Shown here piece by piece: positions 7,792-18,231 of a stretch of 64,000 nt of DNA (the first letter of the stretch is position 1; every line of letters begins with the position of its first letter). Source of the stretch: CAZHOV01 sp964534315 (GTDB lineage: Bacteria; Bacteroidota; Bacteroidia; Chitinophagales; Saprospiraceae); contig CAZHOV010000003.1 of the NCBI GenBank assembly GCA_964534315.1, forward strand, positions 1 through 64,000, written 5' to 3'. The position numbers and the translations under genes were made by a program. Under the pieces are notes generated by a model that saw only the letters and a program-made list of their open reading frames with translations, did not search any database and was not told the origin of the DNA.

Positions 7792-9087
7792 TTAAAATTG
7801 TTTGGTAACAGCAATCGTCTTATCAAGATCACTTTCAGAAAGGGCATCACTCATAAACCAACTCTCAAAAGCAGAAGGCGGCAAGTAGATGCCGTGATCC
7901 AACATATGGTGAAAATATTTATTGAAGACAGGAATATCACATGCTCCGGCCGTTTTAAAATCAATGACCTCGTGCTCTCCGAAATGGACGCTGATCATAC
8001 TGCCCAGCTGATTGATGGTATGGGGGATGCCTTTTTCAGTAAGTACTTCGTGCAATCCATCTCTCAGTAACTTTCCATTTTTTTCCAGATGCTGATAAAT
8101 CTCCGGGTGATCCTTCAACAGCGAAAGGGTAGTATATCCTGCCGTAACGGCCAGCGGGTTTCCACTCAACGTACCTGCCTGATAAACATTACCCACGGGG
8201 GAAACCACATCCATAATTTCTTTTTTTCCGCCAAAAGCTCCGACCGGCATACCGCCTCCTATCACTTTTCCGTAGGTGATTAAATCGGCATCCACTCCCA
8301 ACCGCTCTTGCACGCCCCCCGGAGCAAGACGGAAACCAGTCATCACCTCATCAAAAATTAATACAATATTATGCTCGTCACATAACTTCCGAAGCCCCTC
8401 TAAAAAACCAGGTCGAGGAGGAATGCATCCCATATTTCCTGCTACGGGTTCAATGATGATAGCAGCCATATCTTCCTTATGTGCTTCTACTAACTCTCGG
8501 GTTGCTTCCAGATTGTTAAATGGAGCGATGAGCGTATCCTTTGAAGAGCCTCTCGTAACGCCTGGCACCGTTTGTATATCAAAAGTGGCTACCCCGCTGC
8601 CCGCTTTAACCAAAAACGGATCAGCATGCCCGTGATAACATCCTTCAAATTTGATAAACTTATTTTTTCCGGTGTATCCTCTGGCCACCCTCAAAGCACT
8701 CATACAAGCCTCTGTACCACTACTCACCAACCGGACCGTATCTACATTCGGAGCCATTGAGTTGATCAATTCAGCCATCTGGATCTCTAGATCTGTAGGT
8801 GCCCCAAACGTGACCGCTTTAGCGGCCTGCTCTTGCATCGCTTCCACAACCTCATCCCTGCAATGCCCAAGGATCATCGGGCCCCAAGAATTGATAAAAT
8901 CGATATAGGTGTTGCCATCAGCATCATAGAGGTATGCTCCTTTTGCTCGCTCCATAAACACAGGCGTACCGCCCACACTCTTGAAAGCGCGAACAGGGGA
9001 GTTAACGCCTCCCGGAATACTTTTCTTAGCGCGCTCAAATAATTGCTGACTTTTGCTATTTATTCGTTCTATTGATGATAATTGCAT
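7792..9087 (-). CDS. hemL: glutamate-1-semialdehyde 2,1-aminomutase
   Basis: A 431-residue PLP enzyme converting glutamate-1-semialdehyde to 5-aminolevulinate, second step of the C5 route. The N-terminus [19 protein letters not shown] is the standard GSAM start. The PLP lysine is Lys274 in [28 protein letters not shown] supplies the cofactor Asp. Length is normal. It begins one base after hemB stops, so both are surely on one transcript. Confidence 0.97.
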   Translation of the reverse strand: MQLSSIERINSKSQQLFERAKKSIPGGVNSPVRAFKSVGGTPVFMERAKGAYLYDADGNTYIDFINSWGPMILGHCRDEVVEAMQEQAAKAVTFGAPTDLEIQMAELINSMAPNVDTVRLVSSGTEACMSALRVARGYTGKNKFIKFEGCYHGHADPFLVKAGSGVATFDIQTVPGVTRGSSKDTLIAPFNNLEATRELVEAHKEDMAAIIIEPVAGNMGCIPPRPGFLEGLRKLCDEHNIVLIFDEVMTGFRLAPGGVQERLGVDADLITYGKVIGGGMPVGAFGGKKEIMDVVSPVGNVYQAGTLSGNPLAVTAGYTTLSLLKDHPEIYQHLEKNGKLLRDGLHEVLTEKGIPHTINQLGSMISVHFGEHEVIDFKTAGACDIPVFNKYFHHMLDHGIYLPPSAFESWFMSDALSESDLDKTIAVTKQF

Positions 9088-9088
9088 A

Positions 9089-10096
<1,008 letters not shown>

Positions 10097-10189
10097 TCAA
10101 GCCCAATTGTAATTTTTAAGTAATTATGCGTCTTCAAATAATCTAGTGTCTCGGGTCCTAAATCCCTGACACCTCAAGTTTCGTCCTTT

Positions 10190-10371
10190 TCTTCTCATTT
10201 TCTTCTTTCCTACTCCCTACGACTTTCCAAATTTCCCATTTTCCTATTTTCCCATTTCCCATTTCCCATTTTCCAAATTTCCTACTTTCCTTCTTTCCCA
10301 TTTTCCCATTTCCCATTTTCCCATTTTCCCATTTTCCAAATTTCCTACTTTCCCATTTTCCCATTTTCCTT
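10190..10371. repeat. polypyrimidine low-complexity tandem tract
   Basis: Between hemB and hemF the plus strand is built from variants of TTTCCCATTTTCCCA and CAAATTTCCTACTTTCC, copied many times with small changes. It opens a spurious minus-strand frame of 68 residues rich in Gly, Lys, Trp and Met, which is not a protein. It probably arose by slippage. The remaining 10064-10190 has no recognisable feature apart from weak pairing GTGTC / GACAC at about 10146-10173. Confidence 0.8.
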
Positions 10372-11289
10372 TCAAGCCAACCACCCCCTCGGTTCCTTTA
10401 ACACAGCAATCAGTTTCGCCTCTTCGCTCCCCGGCTCCGGATGGTAGTTATATTCCCAACGGACGGTTGCCGGTAAACTCATTAAAATAGACTCGATGCG
10501 GCCTTTAGTTTTCAACCCAAACAAGGTGCCGCGGTCGTGGATCAGATTAAACTCAACGTATCGGCCTCGACGTATTTCCTGCCAATGCTTATGATGCTCA
10601 GTAAAGGAGATGTCTTTTCGCTTTTTCACAATGGGTATGTAACTTTCTATTAATACCTCACCCATACTTGTTGCGAAGTCGAACCAAAACCCGGCATCGT
10701 GCGCTTTGGTTGGACGAAGGTAGTCAAAGAATAATCCTCCAATTCCTCTGGCTTCATCGCGATGGTGATTGAAAAAATATTCATCGCACGCCTTCTTGTA
10801 TTTGGAATAAAACGCAGGATCAAATTGATCGCAGACTTCTTTCTGAACCCTGTGAAAATGAACGGCATCCTCTTCAAATAAATAGTAAGGCGTAAGGTCA
10901 GCACCTCCACCAAACCATTGGTCAACAAGCTGCTCTTTGTCATCATACAATTCGAAATAGCGGTAATTAGCGTGTACCGTTGGGACAAATGGATTAGATG
11001 GATGGAGCACCAGGGAAATACCACAGGCAAAAAAGTTTCCACTATCGACCTTTAGGTGTTGCTGTAATGCCTTGGGTAACGATCCGTGGACTACAGAGGT
11101 ATTTACCCCTCCTTTTTCAAAAATATTTCCATCTCTGATTATACGGGTATCTCCTCCACCACCACCTTCTCGCTCCCAGCTATCTTGTTGAAAGGTAGCT
11201 TTGCCATCTTCTTTCTCTAAAGCCTGGCAGATCTCGTCCTGCAATTGATGGATAAAAGCGATAAACTGATCTTTATAACTTTTAATCAT
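10372..11289 (-). CDS. hemF: oxygen-dependent coproporphyrinogen III oxidase
   Basis: A 305-residue aerobic oxidase that decarboxylates two propionates of coproporphyrinogen III to vinyls using oxygen. Family signatures are [40 protein letters not shown] and [10 protein letters not shown]. No HemN-type radical enzyme is in the window, so heme production here is tuned to aerobic life. Its ATG overlaps the hemE stop as ATGA, giving translational coupling. Length is normal. Confidence 0.97.
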   Translation of the reverse strand: MIKSYKDQFIAFIHQLQDEICQALEKEDGKATFQQDSWEREGGGGGDTRIIRDGNIFEKGGVNTSVVHGSLPKALQQHLKVDSGNFFACGISLVLHPSNPFVPTVHANYRYFELYDDKEQLVDQWFGGGADLTPYYLFEEDAVHFHRVQKEVCDQFDPAFYSKYKKACDEYFFNHHRDEARGIGGLFFDYLRPTKAHDAGFWFDFATSMGEVLIESYIPIVKKRKDISFTEHHKHWQEIRRGRYVEFNLIHDRGTLFGLKTKGRIESILMSLPATVRWEYNYHPEPGSEEAKLIAVLKEPRGWLA

Positions 11290-12314
11290 AGATTTGGATA
11301 TTCTTTTACGGTGTCTACAAATGCTTTGGCATGGTCAACCGGTATGTTGGGTAAAATGCCGTGTCCAAGATTAGCAATATAGTTTTGAGTGCCGAAAGAA
11401 TGGATCATTTTATGAACGGCTTTTTTGATCTCAGGGATGGGCATCAATAACTTTGTAGGATCAAAATTACCCTGAAGCGTGGTACCTTGTCCGGCAAATG
11501 CCCGGGCTTGCTGAGGCGTTAAACACCAGTCCACACCAAGTGCTACATTTTTCAATTTAGACAATTCGTGTAGTGCATACCAACTTCCTTTTGGAAATAA
11601 AATAACCGGTGCTAAGGGACTTATCTCTTGAGCAATTCGCTCCAGGTAAGGTTGGGCAAATACTTTAAAATCTTCCATAGATAGCAAGCCGCTCCAACTA
11701 TCAAAAACTTGTATGACATCAGCACCTGCTTCCACTTGTCGTTTGAGATATTCGATGGTAACATCCGTGATTTTGGATAATAATTGGTGCGCCAGTACAG
11801 GCTCTGCAAAACAGAGTTCTTTAGCCTTCGCAAAATTTTTACTTCCTTGGCCTTCTACCATATAGCACATAATGGTAAAGGGAGCTCCGGCAAAACCGAT
11901 AAGGGGCACCCGTCCACTCAAGGTCTTTTTAGTGAGCGTTAATGCTTGATAAACATAATCCAGCTCTTCAGCGGCGTCATCTACCCGCAGATCTTCAACA
12001 TCTTTGACGTGATCTATCGGATCTGGTAAAACAGGACCTTTCCCCTGCACCATTTGTACCTCCATTCCCATCGCCTGGGGGATAACTAAAATATCCGAAA
12101 AAAGAATGGCGGCATCTGTTCCTACAATATCAATAGGTTGAATAGTGATCTCACAGGCCAGCTCAGGTGTCTGCACCCTCGTGAAGAAATCGTACTTTCT
12201 TCGTAAGACCATATACTCCGGCAGGTATCTTCCCGCCTGTCTCATCATCCATACAGGAGGACGCTCTACCGGCTCTCCTTTGAGGGCTTTTAATAAAAAG
12301 TGGTTGTTTTCCAT
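11286..12314 (-). CDS. hemE: uroporphyrinogen decarboxylase
   Basis: A 342-residue cytosolic enzyme converting uroporphyrinogen III to coproporphyrinogen III. Signatures: [16 protein letters not shown] near the N-terminus, [15 protein letters not shown], and the C-terminal [19 protein letters not shown]. The start is the ATG at 12314 ([20 protein letters not shown]), which matches the family. The open frame runs on to 12545 inside hemD and that extension is rejected. It lies 34 bp after hemD and overlaps hemF by four bases. Confidence 0.96.
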   Translation of the reverse strand: MENNHFLLKALKGEPVERPPVWMMRQAGRYLPEYMVLRRKYDFFTRVQTPELACEITIQPIDIVGTDAAILFSDILVIPQAMGMEVQMVQGKGPVLPDPIDHVKDVEDLRVDDAAEELDYVYQALTLTKKTLSGRVPLIGFAGAPFTIMCYMVEGQGSKNFAKAKELCFAEPVLAHQLLSKITDVTIEYLKRQVEAGADVIQVFDSWSGLLSMEDFKVFAQPYLERIAQEISPLAPVILFPKGSWYALHELSKLKNVALGVDWCLTPQQARAFAGQGTTLQGNFDPTKLLMPIPEIKKAVHKMIHSFGTQNYIANLGHGILPNIPVDHAKAFVDTVKEYPNL

Positions 12315-12348
12315 AAAGCTATTTAAATAGGTTCTTTGATAAAAATGC

Positions 12349-13032
12349 TCAAAGAGCATTAAAATATTCAACAACCTGGTTAAGCGTTGCTTCCTCAGAA
12401 GTTTCAGGAGCAACGATGATATGTTGATGGCCGGCCTGTCTAAGATGATCAGCCGTAGTCGTTCCGATACAAAATGCAGGCGTTTGCCCTGGTAGTACAT
12501 TCGACTTTCGAAAAGCATCATATTGGGAAGGACTAAAAAATACAATCCCGTCGAAAGTTTCTACCTGATGTATTTTACTTGTTTTGCGATACACTTCACA
12601 ACTACTGATCTTAATATTCGCTCTTCTTAAACGTTCATACAATTCTTTCCTGCGTTTGCTAGCTGTACAGTGCAGTACTTCGGGTTCCTTATTCCAAATA
12701 ATCTCCCGAGCTAAAGCTGAAGCATTATTGCCGGAACCTACCAGATCAAAACCAGCTTCCGATGCCTGCGAACTAGTTTTCCCAAGGATAGCATAACAAC
12801 CAGTTACTTTTAAGACCAATCCACCGGTGTCAACCAACCGCTGAATGGAGCTGACCGCGTGTGAGCTAGTAAAAACGAAAGGACAGGTATTTTGTTCTAG
12901 CTGCAGTCTGATAGATGGAGTATCCAGATACTCATATTGTAGAAAATCATAGTCACGAATCTGAATCCCTATCTCCTTTAACTTGTATTTTCGAAATGGA
13001 TTAATCTTCCTTGTACAAACAATCGTTACCAT
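12349..13032 (-). CDS. hemD: uroporphyrinogen-III synthase
   Basis: A 227-residue protein in the position expected for hemD, between hemC and hemE. The family is weakly conserved, but typical elements are visible: [21 protein letters not shown] and [10 protein letters not shown] near the C-terminus, in two alpha/beta halves. It cyclises hydroxymethylbilane to uroporphyrinogen III. It starts two bases after hemC stops, so it belongs to the same transcript. Context carries part of the assignment. Confidence 0.9.
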   Translation of the reverse strand: MVTIVCTRKINPFRKYKLKEIGIQIRDYDFLQYEYLDTPSIRLQLEQNTCPFVFTSSHAVSSIQRLVDTGGLVLKVTGCYAILGKTSSQASEAGFDLVGSGNNASALAREIIWNKEPEVLHCTASKRRKELYERLRRANIKISSCEVYRKTSKIHQVETFDGIVFFSPSQYDAFRKSNVLPGQTPAFCIGTTTADHLRQAGHQHIIVAPETSEEATLNQVVEYFNAL

Positions 13033-13034
13033 AT

Positions 13035-13964
13035 TTATTCTGGCGTTTCCTCCAGTTGCTCTTTTAATTGGTCAATCAACTTTTTTCCTCCTTTTTCCAA
13101 TAAATGCTGTGCTGCTACAGCACCTGAATTGCTATTCTTGAAGTCCTCAAATGTCATTTCCACTTCTACCTTTTCTCGGCCGTCAGTAGAAAGTACATTG
13201 CCTTTGAAATACATCATATTATTCTTCAGGTAGGCATAGGCGCCAATCGGCATAGAACATCCGCCCATCAATGTTCTCAGAAACATACGTTCTGCCGAAG
13301 TCGTTATCCAGGTCGGTAAGTGGCTCAACTGGCTACATAGCTCAATTGTCGCAGTATCATCTTCCCGGCAAGCCACGCCAAGCGCTCCTTGAGCTGGCGC
13401 AGGTAGCATCCAGTCGAGTAATTGTTTATTGGGAACATCCAGATTAATACGTTCGATGCCTGCACTCGCAAAGACAGCTCCGTGCCAGGCAGCATTATTT
13501 AACAGTTTTTGCAATCTGGTATTGATGTTTCCTCTCAGATTTTCAATAGCACTTTTTGGATATCTGTTTAGCCATTGCGCTTTTCTACGCAAGCTACTGG
13601 TAGCAATAGTATAAGGAATGGAAAGCTCAGGAAGAATATCTTTATAAATAAGAACATCGCGATGATCGCCCCGCTCGGGCGTTGCCACCAATTTGACGCC
13701 TTTAGCCGTTTGGGTAGGAACATCTTTAAGAGAGTGTACGGCGACATCTATTTTGTCCTGCAACAGCGCTACATCCAACATTTTGGTAAAAATACCCTGA
13801 ACGCCCATTTCATATAATGGAGTTGAAAGATCCAGTTCTCCATCGCTTTTTATGAAAACCAATTCAGTTGAAATGCCAATCTCATTTAGCTTTTTTCGAA
13901 TGTGTTCAGCCTGCCAAATGGCCAACTGACTCTCCCGCGTTCCTATTCTCAGTTTCTCAGACAT
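13035..13964 (-). CDS. hemC: hydroxymethylbilane synthase (porphobilinogen deaminase)
   Basis: A 309-residue enzyme linking four porphobilinogens into hydroxymethylbilane. It starts with LRIGTRESQLAIWQAEHI; Cys236 in TLMGGCSMPIG carries the dipyrromethane cofactor; AVHSLKDVPT and ATSSLRRKAQ are the substrate-binding Arg/Lys motifs. The first 16 bases overlap the end of hemA, so translation of the two is probably coupled. Confidence 0.97.
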   Translation of the reverse strand: MSEKLRIGTRESQLAIWQAEHIRKKLNEIGISTELVFIKSDGELDLSTPLYEMGVQGIFTKMLDVALLQDKIDVAVHSLKDVPTQTAKGVKLVATPERGDHRDVLIYKDILPELSIPYTIATSSLRRKAQWLNRYPKSAIENLRGNINTRLQKLLNNAAWHGAVFASAGIERINLDVPNKQLLDWMLPAPAQGALGVACREDDTATIELCSQLSHLPTWITTSAERMFLRTLMGGCSMPIGAYAYLKNNMMYFKGNVLSTDGREKVEVEMTFEDFKNSNSGAVAAQHLLEKGGKKLIDQLKEQLEETPE

Positions 13965-15217
13965 AATTTACAATGAATTGTTGGGCGTCCTTCTTGTTCA
14001 CATCGAAGCAAACAAGGAGAAGGATGTTCATTTTTTATAAAATGATTTAAAACCGGTTGGTTTTCTTCTAAAGTTGTAGTTTTCTTTTTCAAGTAGTGTA
14101 CAAATCTGCCTACACTCTTTTTCAAAATACTATTTTGCTTCTCGTGCGACATGGTATGAAAATGCGGGCAAGCTTCTGAGATCTCTTCAACTTTGGCTTT
14201 CCATTCTTTTATATATCCCGATTTGGCGTAAATCCTACTCCACTCTACAAATTCGTGAATATGCTTGAACAGAATATTTTTGGCCAACGGGATGCTTGAC
14301 TCCCGTCTTTCAAGCGAACGGTTGACAATACAGGAAGCATCCTGAATGTTAAATAATTGAATCCCTTCGGCTTCACTTAATTGACGATCAAAAAAGGAAG
14401 GGACAGACAGATCAATAAGAATCTTATCCTTTCTGATGTCTAAGTGTTCGGGCGAAAGCTTAAATCCGGTATCTCCGATTGCGGAGATCAGCACATCAAA
14501 TTCGTCCGCTCTTTTAATTAAATCACCATAGGAAACAGTATGACAAGAAAGCTCTTCAGCCAGCGCTTCACTTTTTGATTGAGTGCGATTACAAAAGTAA
14601 AGCTGATTTTCAGGAAAGTATTTACGTAGATTTCTTCCCAAACTTTTTCCAAACTTTCCGGCTCCGATAACCAAAATGTTATCAGAACCTTTTAGCCGCA
14701 ATTCCCGTAACAACTGGATAGAAGCATAAGAAAGCGAAGTTGTTCCACTGGTTAATTGCGTATTAGAGCGGATCTGCTTGGCAGCTTTTACTGCAAGGTT
14801 GGAAAGTCTTTCCATATATCCTGACAAACGCCCTTCTTGCTTTGACCGGCGGAAGGCTGTTTTAAACTGGCCCAATATCTCCAGATCTCCTACCAACTGA
14901 GAATTTAAACCTGCCGCCACATTAAAAATATACTCCACTGCATCTTCCCCATTTTTCTCCATTAAATTTTCCTTCATGCAGGTAGCATGATCAATTGCAG
15001 CGTAAAATGACCGCTTTGCAATTTGGGAATCACCAAATCCATAACATTCCAAACGGTTGCAAGTGCTTATAAGCGTCAGTGACGGAACAGCTTCTTGAGG
15101 ACATTGATGGATTATCTTTGAAAATGTATCAGGCCCTACTTTCAACTGATCTTGCTGAGCAGGCTGAATAGTTCTATAATTGTATCCGAAAACAAAAACC
15201 TTCTCTACTGTAATCAT
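13949..15217 (-). CDS. hemA: glutamyl-tRNA reductase with Cys-rich C-terminal tail
   Basis: A 422-residue enzyme that reduces Glu-tRNA to glutamate-1-semialdehyde and commits carbon to tetrapyrroles. Catalytic Cys53 lies in ISTCNRLECYG; NAAGLNSQ-type and GDLEILGQ motifs follow, then the NADPH fold with GAGKFGKSLGRNL, and a C-terminal dimerisation helix. The last 25 residues carry Cys402, 406, 416 and 419, a spacing that could bind metal and that I do not recall as standard. It is the first gene of the heme cluster. The 267-bp gap to the divergent TonB-type gene must hold its promoter, but I see no convincing consensus. Confidence 0.96.
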   Translation of the reverse strand: MITVEKVFVFGYNYRTIQPAQQDQLKVGPDTFSKIIHQCPQEAVPSLTLISTCNRLECYGFGDSQIAKRSFYAAIDHATCMKENLMEKNGEDAVEYIFNVAAGLNSQLVGDLEILGQFKTAFRRSKQEGRLSGYMERLSNLAVKAAKQIRSNTQLTSGTTSLSYASIQLLRELRLKGSDNILVIGAGKFGKSLGRNLRKYFPENQLYFCNRTQSKSEALAEELSCHTVSYGDLIKRADEFDVLISAIGDTGFKLSPEHLDIRKDKILIDLSVPSFFDRQLSEAEGIQLFNIQDASCIVNRSLERRESSIPLAKNILFKHIHEFVEWSRIYAKSGYIKEWKAKVEEISEACPHFHTMSHEKQNSILKKSVGRFVHYLKKKTTTLEENQPVLNHFIKNEHPSPCLLRCEQEGRPTIHCKLCLRN

Positions 15218-15484
15218 CTTTTACAATAATTAATTCACTCAATTATCGTAAAAAAGTAGCTGGAAGTTTACCATACATAAGCATTCCGGAGCTCTTTTGA
15301 CATTTCCCTGACCAGGTAGAACGGATTTGACAATTCCGTGATCCTTCGAGATTCGACGATTTATTTCCAGTATTCGACTAAAAAGAATTTTTAATGAACA
15401 ACTTTGTCATAAAATTGTCACATATCTTATCAATGATCAATCATTGACTCGAACCGAATCAACTACTCAACAAATAAAATTTTT

Positions 15485-17917
15485 ATGAAAGTATTTTATA
15501 CGCTAACGATTTTGTCTATTTGTTCCCTCTTATCTGCCCAAACCCCAGGCAATCTAAAAGGCCAGCTTCAAAACACTGACGGAGAAGCTGTAATGTATGC
15601 AAACGTTGCCCTTTATACCACTACTGACAGCTCCCTGGCCAAGGTAGAAACCAGTGATGAGACGGGCATCTTTAATCTTAAAAATATTTCTCCAGGCAAC
15701 TACTATCTTGTAGCTTCTTATGTAGGCCTTAAAGAGCTCAAAAAAGATGGGATTCAAGTAAAACCTGATCAGAATATAGATTTGGGCAAATTAGTTTTTC
15801 CGAGCACCGACGTAGAACTGGAAGGAGTCTCTATTGTTACTCAGCGTTCTATGGTAGAAGTCAAACCCGATCGGACGGTTTTCAATGTAGAAGGAACGAT
15901 CAATAGCGTAGGGACCGATGCGCTTTCTTTACTCCGGAAGGCTCCGGGCGTCACGGTTGATAATCAAAATAATATTAATGTATTGGGAAGATCGGGGGTT
16001 TTGTTATACGTGGATGGTAAACCCTTACCACTAACGGGCGATGACTTAACCAATTACCTGGAAAGTTTGCCGGCGGAGCAACTCGACCGCATTGATATCA
16101 TCACGAATCCTGGGGCAAAATATGAAGCGGAAGGTAATGCGGGTATTCTCGATCTTCGGCTCAAGAAAGATAAAAGTATTGGTGCCAATGGTTCGGTGAG
16201 CGGCACCTATAGCCAGGGACGTTATGATCGATACAACTTGAATTCCAGCGCCAACTATCGAAATAAAGTATTCAACATATTTGCAACAGCAGGTGTAGGC
16301 GAGCAAACTTCTTTCCATGATATGGTTTGGGAAAACTATCAAAATGGTCTGTTTTTGGACGAAACCAATGAAAGCACTAATGAACAGTTCAACTACAATT
16401 ATCGGGTAGGGATGGACTTCTTTGTAGCTAAAAATCACACTATCGGATTTTTGGTAGGAGGAAGTGAGCGTTTTGAAGACAGAAACTCCCTCAACCGAAT
16501 AGCTATCGCCCCCCAAGATATGCCCAACGACGTCGATAGCTTGCTGGTAGCCTACAATACGGAGGATAACCAACGCAGCCAAAATACGTATAACCTTAAC
16601 TATGTTTTCAACAATGGAAAGGGACGTACCATCAATATAGACCTGGACTATGGAGACTATCGCAACGAAAGCGAACGCCTGCAACCCAATCAGTACTACG
16701 ATGCCAACGAAGAGACTCTATTAACAGAGATTATTAATAGCTTTGACACCCCTTCCGATATTGACATTTACACCGCTAAAATTGATTATGAAGATAAATT
16801 GTTGGGCGGAACGTTTGGGATCGGTTCAAGGCTTAGCCGGGTCGTTTCTGACAATACCTTCCTGTTTTTTGACGTGATCAATGGCGAGCCTATCCGAAAT
16901 GACCGCCGTTCCAATATTTTTGAATACCGGGAAAATGTCTATGCCGGATACATTAGCTATACCCGAAAGATTGGTGAGAAATTGAATATTTCAGCCGGCC
17001 TACGAGCGGAACAAACGGATGCTTCCGGAGATCTACAGGCTTTTCTCCCAGAACTTCAGGAGCCGCCGGTTGATCTTAATTACCTCAATTGGTTTCCAAG
17101 TGCAGGAGTAACCTACCAGGTTGCCCCCAGACATAGTTTGGCGTTAAATTATGGCCGTCGCATCAACCGGCCCGATTACAACGTACTCAATCCGTTTTTT
17201 AACCAGCTAAGCGAGCTTTCCTTTCGCAAGGGGAACCCAAGGCTCAACCCGGAAATCGTCAATAATGTTGAATTAGGCTATACGTTTGATTACCGCTACA
17301 ACTTCAAAATAGGCTATAGCCTTACCACCGATCAGATCACCCGACTGATTGCACCAGATGAAAACGATCCGAGAGCAGGCTTCCTAACCTGGGATAACCT
17401 CGCTGAGCAGACGATTATCAGCTTTAATGCCAGCGCTCCTATTCAGGTCAACAAATGGTGGAATGCCTTTATCAATTTCAGCGCTTCGCATATTGACAAC
17501 CAGGCGGATTATGGAGATGGAGCAGTGGTAGACGTTCAGGCCTTTACCTATAATATCTACCAACAGCACACGTTCAACTTACCTGCAAAATTTAACGCTG
17601 AAGTTTCGGGGTATTTCTCGGGTCCCGGCGTTTGGGGTGGTGTTTTTGAATATGAATCGAATTGGGGGTTAGATATTGGTTTGCAACGCAGATTTTTGCA
17701 AGACCAGTTAAATGTTAAAATCAGTGCTTCAGATCTATTCTATCAAAATGGTTGGGACGGCTTTTCCGAATTCGCCGGTCTCTTTTCAACGGGAAGCGGC
17801 CGCTGGGATAGTCGAAGAGTCACTTTGAGTGTTAGCTACCAGTTTGGTAATCAAAATATCAAATCCAGAAAGCGCAAAACAGGCCTGGAAGGCGAAGCCG
17901 ACCGGGTAGGCGGATAA
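15485..17917 (+). CDS. outer-membrane TonB-dependent-receptor-like beta-barrel protein
   Basis: An 810-residue outer-membrane protein. Signal peptide 1-19 ends LLSAQ. Residues 22-100 are a carboxypeptidase-regulatory-like domain (GNLKGQLQNTDGEAVMYANV). A plug-like domain follows with LLRKAPGVTVDNQNNINVLG and VLLYVDGKPL (about 145-190), then a C-terminal beta-barrel of the OMP_b-brl_3 type to the end. Such receptors often lack a defined substrate and may import or export peptides, siderophores or glycans; none can be named. Divergent from hemA, which could fit metal/heme uptake, but that is speculation. Tandem repeats follow the stop. Confidence 0.9.
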   Translation: MKVFYTLTILSICSLLSAQTPGNLKGQLQNTDGEAVMYANVALYTTTDSSLAKVETSDETGIFNLKNISPGNYYLVASYVGLKELKKDGIQVKPDQNIDLGKLVFPSTDVELEGVSIVTQRSMVEVKPDRTVFNVEGTINSVGTDALSLLRKAPGVTVDNQNNINVLGRSGVLLYVDGKPLPLTGDDLTNYLESLPAEQLDRIDIITNPGAKYEAEGNAGILDLRLKKDKSIGANGSVSGTYSQGRYDRYNLNSSANYRNKVFNIFATAGVGEQTSFHDMVWENYQNGLFLDETNESTNEQFNYNYRVGMDFFVAKNHTIGFLVGGSERFEDRNSLNRIAIAPQDMPNDVDSLLVAYNTEDNQRSQNTYNLNYVFNNGKGRTINIDLDYGDYRNESERLQPNQYYDANEETLLTEIINSFDTPSDIDIYTAKIDYEDKLLGGTFGIGSRLSRVVSDNTFLFFDVINGEPIRNDRRSNIFEYRENVYAGYISYTRKIGEKLNISAGLRAEQTDASGDLQAFLPELQEPPVDLNYLNWFPSAGVTYQVAPRHSLALNYGRRINRPDYNVLNPFFNQLSELSFRKGNPRLNPEIVNNVELGYTFDYRYNFKIGYSLTTDQITRLIAPDENDPRAGFLTWDNLAEQTIISFNASAPIQVNKWWNAFINFSASHIDNQADYGDGAVVDVQAFTYNIYQQHTFNLPAKFNAEVSGYFSGPGVWGGVFEYESNWGLDIGLQRRFLQDQLNVKISASDLFYQNGWDGFSEFAGLFSTGSGRWDSRRVTLSVSYQFGNQNIKSRKRKTGLEGEADRVGG

Positions 17918-17930
17918 GGTTCTCCAAAAA

Positions 17931-18122
17931 ACGAATGCCAGTTGGGACGTCTTCGCCCCAATAAATGAATGCTAGTTGGAACGTCCGCGTCCCAATAAAT
18001 GAATGCTAGTTGGGACGTCCGCGTCCCAAAAATGAATGCTAGTTGGGACGTCCGCGTCCCAAAAATGAATGCTAGTTGGGACGTCCGCGTCCCAACTGAA
18101 ATTCAGGGCGACTCTGGCGCCC
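17931..18122. repeat. five tandem ~33-bp units with GGGACG/CGTCCC palindrome
   Basis: Five copies of ATGAATGCTAGTTGGGACG followed by TCCGCGTCCCAAAA (33-34 bp each) run from 17931 to 18096. The first two copies are diverged (CTTCGCCCC; TTGGAACG) and the last three nearly identical, so growth seems directional. Each carries the hairpin TTGGGACG/CGTCCCAA. The final copy runs into CTGAAATTCAGGGCGACTCTGGCGC-type sequence that recurs at 22294-22346. No spacers, so not CRISPR. The frame MNASWDVRVPK repeated is a by-product of the 33-bp period. The remainder to 18231 is AT-rich upstream DNA of the next gene. Confidence 0.85.
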
Positions 18123-18231
18123 ACAAACCAACCACAAACAAAATTTTATTATATTTATTAATAAAAGCTTTTCACCTGCTACCAAATCCTTTTTCGGACA
18201 CTTCATTTTTTAACTAAATTCTATTTTAATT

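Noticed and set aside
8276..8635. 119-residue plus-strand frame over hemL
   Set aside because: hemL is certain on the other strand and the frame shows no domain or start signal.
10158..10364. 68-residue minus-strand frame of Gly/Lys/Trp/Met repeats
   Set aside because: It is a translation of the polypyrimidine tandem tract; no start context, domain or homologue-like character.
11286..12545. 419-residue extended hemE frame
   Set aside because: The first 77 residues overlap hemD and do not resemble HemE; ATG 12314 gives the family's normal N-terminus.
16046..16684. 212-residue antisense frame in the TonB-type gene
   Set aside because: The sense strand encodes a typical plug/barrel; the antisense frame is a codon-bias shadow.
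17931..18096. CRISPR-like appearance of the array
   Set aside because: Units are contiguous with no spacers and no cas genes are near.
17999..18217. 72-residue frame with MNASWDVRVPK repeated
   Set aside because: A by-product of a 33-bp tandem repeat; the repeat has the features of intergenic palindromes and the frame ends in unrelated AT-rich DNA.
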